The notes beneath the pieces are model-generated. The model had not been told where the DNA came from, did no database searches, and saw only the letters and a list, made by a program, of their open reading frames with translations. Below, piece by piece: positions 7,200 to 14,449 of a DNA stretch of 42,922 nucleotides. Each line of letters begins with the position of its first letter. The stretch's first letter is position 1. The position numbers and the translations under genes were made by a program. Location: NCBI GenBank assembly GCA_947624235.1, contig CANQJK010000008.1, positions 1 to 42,922 of the forward strand, in the 5' to 3' direction. This DNA comes from an uncultured Clostridia bacterium. GTDB lineage: Bacteria; Bacillota; Clostridia; Christensenellales; CAG-314.

Positions 7200-7233
7200 C
7201 GGCTTGAAATTATCAATTTCAAGTCGCTTTTTT
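7200..7233. terminator. Bidirectional terminator, family member 3
   Basis: CGGCTTGAAAT (7200-7210) pairs with ATTTCAAGTCG (7216-7226). T runs follow on both strands. It lies between the convergent ATPase and tcdA genes and can serve both. Confidence 0.85.
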
Positions 7234-7288
7234 GTATAGTTATTCATTCTTTGATCATATACGCAATAAACGCGACAGCCACCTATCG

Positions 7289-7993
7289 TTATATCGTCAA
7301 ATCTTTTAGCACTTCTTCCGCAAGCAACATGCCTGCCACGGGCGGAACGTAAGACATACTGCCCGGTGTTTGGCGTTTGGCGGTCCTTTCCAACTGGGCG
7401 GGAGAAAGGGGCGGTTCGGTAGAAAACACCGTTTTGACGCCTCTGTCGATACCGCGTGCGCGCAGTTCTCGCCTCATAACTCGCGCAAGGGGACAAATTT
7501 CCGTTTGAGATATATCCGCCACGCGCAACAACTCGGCATGAAGTTTGTTGCCCGTGCCCATGCAGGATATAACGGGCGTGCCCTTTTGCATGCACAACTC
7601 TATCAACAATATTTTGGAACTGACGGTATCGATAGCGTCCACGACGTAGTCGAAACTGCCGAAATCGAAACTATTTGCCGTTGCGCCGTCAAAACGTACC
7701 GCTCGCGCATCCACCTTGCAACAAGGAGAAATGTCCTTGATGCGCTCCTCTGCCACTTCCGTTTTGAGCCGTCCCAACGTGGAATGAAGGGCGTACAACT
7801 GTCTGTTGAGATTGCTTTCGCTCACGACGTCGTCGTCCACTATCGTCAACGCTCCCACGCCTGCGCGCACCAAAGCTTCGACGGCGTAACTTCCCACTCC
7901 GCCCAAGCCGAACACAGCAACGTGCGCGTTGTACAATTTGTTTATATTTTCGCCTATAAGCATCTCGCTTCGGCAAAACTGTCCTTTATCCAT
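7289..7993 (-). CDS. tcdA: tRNA threonylcarbamoyladenosine dehydratase
   Basis: A 234-residue ThiF/HesA/MoeB-type E1-like enzyme. The Rossmann nucleotide motif GLGGVGSYAVE lies near residues 30-40. It is followed by IVDDDVVSESNLNRQ, the family's aspartate and arginine finger for ATP adenylation, then VDAIDT and the late SxSYVPPVAG element typical of TcdA (YgdL). TcdA uses ATP to cyclise t6A37 in ANN-decoding tRNAs to the hydantoin ct6A. The protein is a little shorter than E. coli TcdA (268). The ATG has a modest AAAGGG site 7 bases upstream. It is the last gene of the minus-strand run RR-HK-rlmD-tcdA, 64 bases after rlmD, so it sits with another RNA-modification gene. The bidirectional terminator at 7200-7226 ends it. 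Confidence 0.9.
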   Translation of the reverse strand: MDKGQFCRSEMLIGENINKLYNAHVAVFGLGGVGSYAVEALVRAGVGALTIVDDDVVSESNLNRQLYALHSTLGRLKTEVAEERIKDISPCCKVDARAVRFDGATANSFDFGSFDYVVDAIDTVSSKILLIELCMQKGTPVISCMGTGNKLHAELLRVADISQTEICPLARVMRRELRARGIDRGVKTVFSTEPPLSPAQLERTAKRQTPGSMSYVPPVAGMLLAEEVLKDLTI

Positions 7994-8019
7994 ATATACC
8001 CTTTGTTTTGTACCGTTTT

Positions 8020-8042
8020 TTTACCCCATATCCGCAAAACGG
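8020..8042 (-). repeat. Dispersed ATATGGGGT leader motif, copy 2
   Basis: Reads CCGTTTTGCGGATATGGGGT plus AAA on the minus strand, in the gap between rlmD and tcdA, 27 bases before the tcdA start. It matches copy 1 at 21 of 23 positions. Confidence 0.45.
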
Positions 8043-8057
8043 TGCGTTTTTACGTTG

Positions 8058-9416
8058 CTATTTTCCCTCCGCGACGAGTTGTAGACGCACCACCGTTTCC
8101 ACCTGGTCGGTGTGGGGAAACATGTCGTAGGGCTGAACGTATGTCACGTCGTAAGCCTCTTTGAGCAGGGACAGATCCCTTGCAAGTGTTGCCGAATCGC
8201 AAGATATGTACACAATGTTGTTCGGTCGCGCCTGCAACAGCGTGCGACATATTTGTTCGCCCAAACCCTTTCGAGGAGGATCCACCACCACGGTCAGACG
8301 TTTGTCGGCGTTTGCCTGCACTATCTTGGGAAGTTCTGCCGTTACGTCACCGCAAATTTCCGTTACCCGCTTGCAGGAATTGAGCGCAACTATTTCCTCT
8401 GCGTCCAGGATAGCGGACGGCTCTATTTCTATCGCGTAGGTATCGAAACTATCATTGGCGAGAATGGCGGTTAGTATGCCTATGCCCGAAAAACAATCTA
8501 TCAACACTTCCGTGCGGGACAGGTCCAACAACTCGCGCACCTTGGCGTAAACAAGGTCTTTTACGCCGTCGTTCACCTGAAAAAAACTGTTGGGGCGCAA
8601 ACGGAACCTCACGCCCAAATGAACGCCTTCTATGTACCGCAAGCCTGCGACGTGTTGCGTCTGCTTGCCTAAAATGACGTTGTTGTGCGCCCTGTTGACA
8701 TTTACAAACAGCCCGAATTTGTCAAAATGTTTGCTCAATTGCTCTGCAAAAGGCGTCAGATCGTGCCCAAACTCGCCGTTTGACACCACCGTCGCCAACA
8801 GTTGCCCGTCAACGTAACGGGCAACCAGATGCCTTGCCTCTCCTTGGAAAATGTGCTCGTCGTAGGGGATAACGCCCTCTTTGTTGCAGTAGTCAACAAA
8901 CAATTTCGTCACCGTGTTCGACCACTCTCCGCCCAGTGCGCAGTCGCCGATATCCACCACCTCGTGGCTGTTACGGCGGTACATGCCCGCTTTTACGTCA
9001 TAACGCTTACCGCCCACGGGCAGGCTGAGTTTGTTGCGATAGCCCATGGTACGGGGAGAGGCGACGCAATTTTGCACCTCTACGTCCATTTTGGCTATCT
9101 TGAAAAGGTTGTTTGCCACCTTGTTGCGCTTAAACGCCAACTGCTCGTCGTAACTCATGTGAGAAAGGGCGCAACCTCCGCATTTGCCGAAGTTTTTGCA
9201 AAAAGGTTCAACGCGCTTGTCGGATATTTTTGACAAACGCACCACATCTGCGTAGGCGACGTTGCGCTTGACGTAGTTGATGCGCACTTTCGCTTGCTCG
9301 CCCGCCAGCATACAAGGCACAAACACGGTGTATCCGTCCACCGTGCCCACCGTTTCGCTGTTGGCGTAACTTTCCGCCGTGTATAGGACAATGTCATTTA
9401 CTTTAAGCACGATCAC
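8058..9416 (-). CDS. rlmD: 23S rRNA (uracil-C5)-methyltransferase, RlmD/RumA type
   Basis: A 452-residue TrmA/RumA family enzyme. An N-terminal TRAM RNA-binding domain covers residues 1-60. The four Fe-S cysteines are C73, C79, C82 and C159. The SAM Rossmann domain starts near 300 (VLIDCFSGIGIL), with the DPPRKG motif at 379-384, the catalytic cysteine C406 in ISCDSATLARDL, and the base E440 in QVETVV. It methylates a uridine in 23S rRNA (U1939 and/or U747; Gram-positive RlmCD can do both, so the exact target is open). The start is GTG at 9416, overlapping the histidine kinase stop as GTGA, which implies translational coupling. It is longer-conserved and complete, with no missing key residue. 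Confidence 0.92.
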   Translation of the reverse strand: MIVLKVNDIVLYTAESYANSETVGTVDGYTVFVPCMLAGEQAKVRINYVKRNVAYADVVRLSKISDKRVEPFCKNFGKCGGCALSHMSYDEQLAFKRNKVANNLFKIAKMDVEVQNCVASPRTMGYRNKLSLPVGGKRYDVKAGMYRRNSHEVVDIGDCALGGEWSNTVTKLFVDYCNKEGVIPYDEHIFQGEARHLVARYVDGQLLATVVSNGEFGHDLTPFAEQLSKHFDKFGLFVNVNRAHNNVILGKQTQHVAGLRYIEGVHLGVRFRLRPNSFFQVNDGVKDLVYAKVRELLDLSRTEVLIDCFSGIGILTAILANDSFDTYAIEIEPSAILDAEEIVALNSCKRVTEICGDVTAELPKIVQANADKRLTVVVDPPRKGLGEQICRTLLQARPNNIVYISCDSATLARDLSLLKEAYDVTYVQPYDMFPHTDQVETVVRLQLVAEGK

Positions 9417-10456
9417 ACACCCTTCAACAGCACGACGGTAAAAGTACTGCCTGCGCCCGGTTTGCTTTCCACATAAATTTGTCCGCCCAACAGATCCACG
9501 ATTTTTTTGACGATGCTCAACCCCAAGCCGTTGCCCGGCGTTGTGTGCGACTTGTCACCCTGAAAGAACTTGTTGAAAATGTTGCTCTTTGTTTCCTCGT
9601 CCATTCCGCAACCGTTGTCGGATACGGACAGCACGGCGTTTAGTCCCACCGTCTTGCAGGACACCTCTATCGCTCCGCCCTCTTGGGTAAACTTGACGGC
9701 ATTGGACAGGATGTTTACGATGACCTGACTTACCAACTTGTAGTTGCTCTTTATCTCAATTGGTTCCAGATCCACCGTCAGTGTGATGTTTTTTTCCTCG
9801 CATTGCTGTTCGAACATCAACACGCATTGGCGCAACTGCTCGTCCAACAGATATTTTTCCTTTTCTATTTCCGCGCCCGAGTCCAAACGGTTGAGCATCA
9901 AAACGCTTTCGGACAGGTCCACAAGGCGTTTGGATTCGTCTATTATCACGTCGAGGTATTCGTTGCGCTGTTCGGCGGTTAGATTCGGATCTTTGAGAAG
10001 CTTGGCAAAGCCGAAAATGGAACTTATCGGCGTCTTGAATTCGTGAGAAAAGTCGGATACGAAGTTTTCGCGAAGCGTCTCTACGCTTTTCAACTGGCTC
10101 GTCATGTAGTTGAAGTTTTTGGCTATGCTGAAATTAGAGAACACCAACGGATCCTCTATCTGCACGGAAAAGTCTCCCTCCGCCACCCTTTGCAACGCTT
10201 CGAGATAGGGACGGCTGGCTTTGACGATTATCGCGGAGTAGGCAAAAGACAGCGCCACGCCGAAAACGACACTAAATCCCAAAATTATCGCGCCGAACAA
10301 AAATACGTTGTCCTCGTCCAATTTCCAATATTGCGCAATGAGCGAAGTTAAGCCCAGCGTTGCTATCATGGTTATCATAAGCAACACAAACAGGCACAGC
10401 ACCACAATAAGCGTTATGCGCGTAAAAATGTTATGTTTGCGTTTTGGTCTACTCAT
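9413..10456 (-). CDS. Sensor histidine kinase
   Basis: A 347-residue membrane sensor kinase. Two transmembrane helices (about 13-40 and 50-76) leave almost no extracellular loop (about 10 residues), so the signal is probably sensed in or at the membrane. A HAMP-like linker (about 77-125) follows. The HisKA domain has the phospho-acceptor H138 in DFSHEFKTP. The HATPase domain has an N box near 248-256, DNGCGM at 280-285 and GNGLGL at 308-313. It should autophosphorylate and hand phosphate to the response regulator encoded directly upstream, with which it overlaps by 8 bases. Small-loop kinases of this kind often respond to cell-envelope stress or antimicrobial peptides, but that is inference. 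The start is an ATG inside the end of the regulator gene. Confidence 0.92.
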   Translation of the reverse strand: MSRPKRKHNIFTRITLIVVLCLFVLLMITMIATLGLTSLIAQYWKLDEDNVFLFGAIILGFSVVFGVALSFAYSAIIVKASRPYLEALQRVAEGDFSVQIEDPLVFSNFSIAKNFNYMTSQLKSVETLRENFVSDFSHEFKTPISSIFGFAKLLKDPNLTAEQRNEYLDVIIDESKRLVDLSESVLMLNRLDSGAEIEKEKYLLDEQLRQCVLMFEQQCEEKNITLTVDLEPIEIKSNYKLVSQVIVNILSNAVKFTQEGGAIEVSCKTVGLNAVLSVSDNGCGMDEETKSNIFNKFFQGDKSHTTPGNGLGLSIVKKIVDLLGGQIYVESKPGAGSTFTVVLLKGV

Positions 10457-11126
10457 CGTGTCTCACCGCCTTGTATCCGAGACCTCTCACGGTCACTATT
10501 TCAAAGTCGGGCGTGTCGGCAAAGCGCGTGCGCAAGCGGTTGATATGCACATTTACCGTGTGCTCGTCGCTCTCGGCGTCCATGCCCCAAATTTCATCCA
10601 TAAGTTGCAACCTCGTAAACACCACGTTGGGATAGCTGAGCAATTTGAACAACAACAAAAATTCCTTTTGCGGAAGTTGTTCCTTGCCTGCGGGCGTTTG
10701 CACCGTGTAGGAATTGTAGTCCAACTCCACGTTGCCCACCGTCAGCTTGTTTTCCGTCACTATCTTGGAGCGCCTCAACAGCGCCTTTATGCGCAACAAA
10801 AACACGTCTATGTCGAAGGGCTTGGTGAGATAGTCGTCTATGCCCACCAAAAAACCTTGCCGTATGTCCATAACGTTTTGCTTTGCGGATAGTATCAATA
10901 TGGGAAGTTGACTTCCCGATTGCCTCAGCGTTTCCGTCAAAGTAAAGCCGTCCATTTTGGGCATCATCACGTCCAACACCATAAGGTCCACATGATTGTG
11001 CTCCAACGCCTCCAACGCCTCTTCGCCGTTGGTAGACTGTATCACGTTGTAGCCGTTGTTCTGCAACACCGCCGTCAACAGCTTGCGCGTGTTTTTGTCG
11101 TCCTCAACAACTAAAATATCGAACAT
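10449..11126 (-). CDS. OmpR-family response regulator
   Basis: A 225-residue regulator. The receiver domain covers residues 1-120, with acidic pocket E8/D9/D10, phospho-acceptor D52 (LMVLDVMMPKMDG), S80 and K102. The C-terminal winged helix (about 128-222) ends in the typical INRLRTRFADTPDFEIVTV and RGLGYKA. It is first in the operon, with ATG preceded by CGGAGAAAA, and has a promoter at 11214-11242. The partner kinase follows with an 8-base overlap. The regulon is unknown, and neither rlmD nor tcdA downstream is an obvious output. A CAACG/CGTTG hairpin in the leader near 11158 may be structural. Confidence 0.93.
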   Translation of the reverse strand: MFDILVVEDDKNTRKLLTAVLQNNGYNVIQSTNGEEALEALEHNHVDLMVLDVMMPKMDGFTLTETLRQSGSQLPILILSAKQNVMDIRQGFLVGIDDYLTKPFDIDVFLLRIKALLRRSKIVTENKLTVGNVELDYNSYTVQTPAGKEQLPQKEFLLLFKLLSYPNVVFTRLQLMDEIWGMDAESDEHTVNVHINRLRTRFADTPDFEIVTVRGLGYKAVRHDE

Positions 11127-11213
11127 AATTTTCTCCGAATGATCGCGGTAGGCGTCTCAACGCAAAACGTTGCGCTTTGTTAAAAAGGCAAATTCCGTCG
11201 GGGGATACCTCCA

Positions 11214-11242
11214 CTTATATTATTTTATCGTAAAAAGGACAA
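11214..11242 (-). promoter_or_regulatory. Promoter of the two-component operon
   Basis: On the minus strand, TTGTCC (11242-11237), a 17-base spacer and TATAAG (11219-11214), giving a leader of about 80 bases. Confidence 0.55.
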
Positions 11243-11290
11243 AAGGTAAATAGTTTTTTGCTCAATTTGTAAGTAGCGTACGCAATTTTA

Positions 11291-11319
11291 TTTACATTTT
11301 TGCGTTTTGGTGCTACAAT
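11291..11319 (+). promoter_or_regulatory. Promoter of the acyltransferase-like gene
   Basis: TTTACA (11291-11296), a 17-base spacer and TACAAT (11314-11319). An inverted repeat TTTCAC-AAAA-GTGAAA at 11321-11336 lies on the expected start point and could be an operator or a 5' hairpin. Confidence 0.6.
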
Positions 11320-11410
11320 CTTTCACAAAAGTGAAATAACACGAAAAAGCTGTTGTGGAATTTGTACAAAGGATGTAAAATACAGTTATCTTTCGGCAAA
11401 AATTACTGCA

Positions 11411-12118
11411 ATGTCAAACAAAAAAAGCATCAACAAAAAACAGCCTGTGTGGAAAGTTGTTTCGCGTATCTTGCGGTGCTTCATGAAAAAGCCAAAGATC
11501 GTGAGCCTTTCGGGAGACTTGCCAAACAAGGCTATATACGTTGCCAACCACAGCGCAATGTTCGGTCCCGTGATATACAATTTGTATCTCCCTGCGGACG
11601 TTGCGCCTTGGGGAGCTTGGCCCATGTTGGGAAGTTGGAAACAGCGCTACCGCTATTTGCGTGACGTTTACTTCATTCGCAAACGGCACAAATCCAAGTT
11701 TTCCGCCACGCTTTTGGCGTTTTTCGAGGCGTTCTTTTCCAAATTTTTCTACAAGGGACTGCGCGTTTTGCCCAGTTACGACGACACGCGCTTTATCGTG
11801 ACGATACGCAAAAGCATGGAAATGCTCAACAACGACGTCGGCGTGATAATTTTTTCCGAAAACAGCAACGAGGGATACAAGGAAAAACCGACGGAATTTT
11901 ACGCGGGATTTGTGGAACTTGCCAAATACTACCGCAAAAAAACGGGTGAGGACGTGCCCGTATATCCCGTCTACTATCACAGCAAACTCAAAAAACTGGT
12001 GATAGGTTACCCCTCCTGTTACAGCGATTACGAAGCGCGCGGAATGAACCGCAAACAGATAGCGGACGAATTTTGCCGACAGGTAGGTCAATTGTACGAA
12101 CAGTACGTCAAGGAGTGA
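11411..12118 (+). CDS. PlsC-like acyltransferase homologue
   Basis: A 235-residue protein resembling 1-acyl-glycerol-phosphate acyltransferases. IYVANHSAMFGPVIYNL aligns with the NHxSxxD block, and VIIFSENSNEGY with the FPEG block. The histidine is kept, but the aspartate of the H-x4-D catalytic pair is not where expected (HSAMFG), so activity or substrate may differ. The region between is basic and aromatic, fitting a membrane-surface enzyme without a clear transmembrane helix. I chose ATG 11411 as the first ATG in a good context; the ribosome binding site is weak, and the frame stays open to 11300, overlapping the promoter. It is a single gene that may act in phospholipid synthesis, which would suit the lipid genes elsewhere in the window. 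Confidence 0.6.
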   Translation: MSNKKSINKKQPVWKVVSRILRCFMKKPKIVSLSGDLPNKAIYVANHSAMFGPVIYNLYLPADVAPWGAWPMLGSWKQRYRYLRDVYFIRKRHKSKFSATLLAFFEAFFSKFFYKGLRVLPSYDDTRFIVTIRKSMEMLNNDVGVIIFSENSNEGYKEKPTEFYAGFVELAKYYRKKTGEDVPVYPVYYHSKLKKLVIGYPSCYSDYEARGMNRKQIADEFCRQVGQLYEQYVKE

Positions 12119-12214
12119 CACCGCTCAAATGGGCGCAAGAACAAAAAACACCGCCTTGCACCGCTTTTGTTGACAATGTCAAACGCAAAGGGCAAATATT
12201 CAAACACAATACAA

Positions 12215-12253
12215 ACAAGAGGCATTGAAAGTACGCATTTCAATGCCTCTTGT
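12215..12253. terminator. Perfect 16-base hairpin between convergent genes
   Basis: ACAAGAGGCATTGAAA (12215-12230) and TTTCAATGCCTCTTGT (12238-12253) pair perfectly with a 7-base loop. There is no strong T run on the plus side, and the minus side is moderately T-rich. It lies between the acyltransferase-like gene and the ABC operon and is probably a shared terminator. The rest of 12119-12340 shows nothing else. Confidence 0.6.
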
Positions 12254-12340
12254 GCATAAACATGTTTAATTAAAATTGTTTTTGCCCTGCGTCCGCCTGT
12301 GGCGCTATTGTCGCCTCATATGGGCGGAAAGGTATTGCCT

Positions 12341-12480
12341 TTACCTGCCGAATTTGGATCTCATTCCTTGCAGATCCACGCCGTAGGCTTCGCTAACTTC
12401 CGCAAGACTTTGGTTGTTGGCACCGCCCAACTGTTTGAGCACCAACAGTTGAAGCAAGGCTTTTTTTTCTTGGCGCCCAT
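12341..12480 (-). pseudogene. Small HTH-like reading frame broken at A8 tract
   Basis: From ATG 12480 the frame reads MGAKKKK and then enters an unprotein-like frame. If one base is slipped back at AAGAAAAAAAAG (12459-12470), it continues as ALLQLLVLKQLGGANNQSLA, EVSEAYGVDLQGMRSKFGR and then TAA at 12341. That tail looks like a real helix-turn-helix-type peptide in genome-typical codons. The tract contains A_AAA_AAG, the classic -1 slippery heptamer. Three readings remain: a decayed gene end, a homopolymer sequencing error (nine A would restore a 46-residue frame), or programmed frameshifting. There is no good ribosome binding site before the ATG, which favours a remnant. It starts 28 bases past the stop of the ABC gene. 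Confidence 0.3.
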
Positions 12481-12508
12481 TAACGGTTTAGTGTAGATCG
12501 TGTTGCCG

Positions 12509-14449
12509 TCAGGACAGTTCGAACATGCCCGTGTAGAGTTGATAGTACTTTCCCTTTTGGGCGATAAGGTCGTCGTGACTGCCACGCTCGATGATGACGC
12601 CGTGTTCAAGCACCATGATGGCGTCGCTGTTGCGCACGGTGGACAGTCGGTGCGCGATCACAAAGGTGGTACGTCCTTCCATCAGGGCGTCCATGCCCTT
12701 TTCTATCAGCCATTCGGTGCGCGTGTCGATAGAGCTTGTCGCCTCGTCCAAAATGAGCACGGGCGGATCGGCAACGGCGGCGCGGGCAATTGCCAAAAGC
12801 TGGCGCTGACCTTGCGAAAGGTTTTCGCCGTCGCGCGTGAGCATTGTGTTGTAGCCCTCGGGCAGGTGCTTGATGAATTGATGTGCGTTTGCCGATTTGG
12901 CGGCTTGGATGCACTCCTCGTCCGTTGCGTCCAAACGTCCGTAGCGGATGTTATCCATAACGGTGCCCGTAAACAGGTGCGTATCCTGCAACACCATTGC
13001 CAAAGACCTGCGCAGGTCGGCTTTTTTGATCTTGTTGATGTTGATGCCGTCGTAGCGTATTTTGCCGTCGGGCACGTCGTAAAAGCGGTTGATAAGGTTG
13101 GTTATCGTGGTCTTGCCTGCACCCGTAGAGCCGACAAAGGCTATCTTCTGCCCCGGGTGAGCGTAGAGGGACACGTCGTGAAGAACGGTTTTGCCCTCCT
13201 CGTAGCCGAACGTGACGTCCTCAAAGCGCACGTCCCCCTTCAACTCGGTGTAGGTGACGCTTCCGTCGCTGTGAGGATGTTTCCATGCCCAGCGTCCCGT
13301 GCGGGCGACGCTTTCCGTGATAGTCCCGTCCTCGGCTATTTCGGCGTTTACAAGGGTGACGTAGCCGTCGTCAACTTCGGGCGGAGTGTCCATAAGGGCA
13401 AATACGCGCTCGCCTCCCGCAACTGCCATAAACAGCAGGTTTATCTGTTGAGATATTTGCTGAATGGGCATTGTGATGTTGCGAATGTACAGCAAAAACA
13501 CGGCGATTATTCCCACATACTCCAACGGATTGTCCGAGTTGACGGCAATTATCGCGCCGATAATGGCGATACCCGCGTAAAAGAAGTGAGACAGGTTGTT
13601 CATTATCGGTCCCATAATGTTGGCGTAGGCGTTTGCTCTTGTGGAAACGTGTTGAAGGTGAGAGTTGATCTTGTCGTATTCTGCAACGGCGATCTCCTCG
13701 TGGTTAAAGGCCTTGACCACCTTTTGTCCTTCCGTCATTTCCTCAACGTATCCGTTGAGCTTGCCGACGGCGTTTTGCTGAGCGACAAAGTTGCGCTTGG
13801 ATCGTCCGCCGATCACCTTGACGATAAAGCCCATTATCACCAACATGCCCACCATGACAAGGGCAAGTTGCCAACTCTTGACAAACATTATGATAAATAT
13901 GCCCACAACGGTGATGAAACTGCTTACAAACTGCGGTAACGCGCGCGCAATAAACTCGTTCATCATGTCGATGTCGTTGGTGTAGCGACTCATCAATTCG
14001 CCGTGCGTGGTGGTGTCGAACACCTTGATGGGAAGCGTCTGCATGTGACTGAACAGGTCGTCGCGCAGTTTCTTTATCGTTGACGTGGAGACGGCTACAA
14101 GTAGGCGATTGAGCAGGTAGTTGGCTACCAAACTGACGATGTAAATGCCCGCCATCATGCCCACAACGGCAAAGAGGTACCCCGCTTTGTCGGTATAGGC
14201 GAGCTCGTCGATAAAGGGAAATCTCGTAAGCGTGACATCGTGATTTGCGCTCGTCACGGCAAGACCGTTGAGCAGGGGTTGCAAAAGTGACGTTGCCAAA
14301 ATGTTGGTAACGCTTTGCACCGCTACGCACAAAAACACCACTGCCATGCGGGCACGATAGGGTTTGAGATATCCGAGAAGGCGGAACAATGTGCCTTTTA
14401 AGTTTTTGGGACGGTGTGCGCCCATATATTTGTTATTGCGCGGTGGCAT
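12509..14449 (-). CDS. ABC exporter half-transporter, catalytic subunit
   Basis: A 646-residue type IV exporter: six transmembrane helices (about 30-350), then the nucleotide-binding domain. Walker A GSTGAGKT is at 440-447, a Q loop lies in MVLQDTHLF, the signature is LSQGQ at 544-548, Walker B VLILDEATSS has the catalytic E569, and the switch histidine is H600. The signature deviates from LSGGQ. This is the expected counterpart to the degenerate Walker B/switch residues of the upstream partner, so one ATP site of the dimer is competent and one is not. An extra loop of about 40 residues precedes Walker A (residues 375-415). Its ATG overlaps the partner's TGA as TGATG, so the two are coupled. 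Heterodimers of this kind export drugs, lipids or peptides; the substrate is unknown. Confidence 0.92.
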   Translation of the reverse strand: MPPRNNKYMGAHRPKNLKGTLFRLLGYLKPYRARMAVVFLCVAVQSVTNILATSLLQPLLNGLAVTSANHDVTLTRFPFIDELAYTDKAGYLFAVVGMMAGIYIVSLVANYLLNRLLVAVSTSTIKKLRDDLFSHMQTLPIKVFDTTTHGELMSRYTNDIDMMNEFIARALPQFVSSFITVVGIFIIMFVKSWQLALVMVGMLVIMGFIVKVIGGRSKRNFVAQQNAVGKLNGYVEEMTEGQKVVKAFNHEEIAVAEYDKINSHLQHVSTRANAYANIMGPIMNNLSHFFYAGIAIIGAIIAVNSDNPLEYVGIIAVFLLYIRNITMPIQQISQQINLLFMAVAGGERVFALMDTPPEVDDGYVTLVNAEIAEDGTITESVARTGRWAWKHPHSDGSVTYTELKGDVRFEDVTFGYEEGKTVLHDVSLYAHPGQKIAFVGSTGAGKTTITNLINRFYDVPDGKIRYDGININKIKKADLRRSLAMVLQDTHLFTGTVMDNIRYGRLDATDEECIQAAKSANAHQFIKHLPEGYNTMLTRDGENLSQGQRQLLAIARAAVADPPVLILDEATSSIDTRTEWLIEKGMDALMEGRTTFVIAHRLSTVRNSDAIMVLEHGVIIERGSHDDLIAQKGKYYQLYTGMFELS

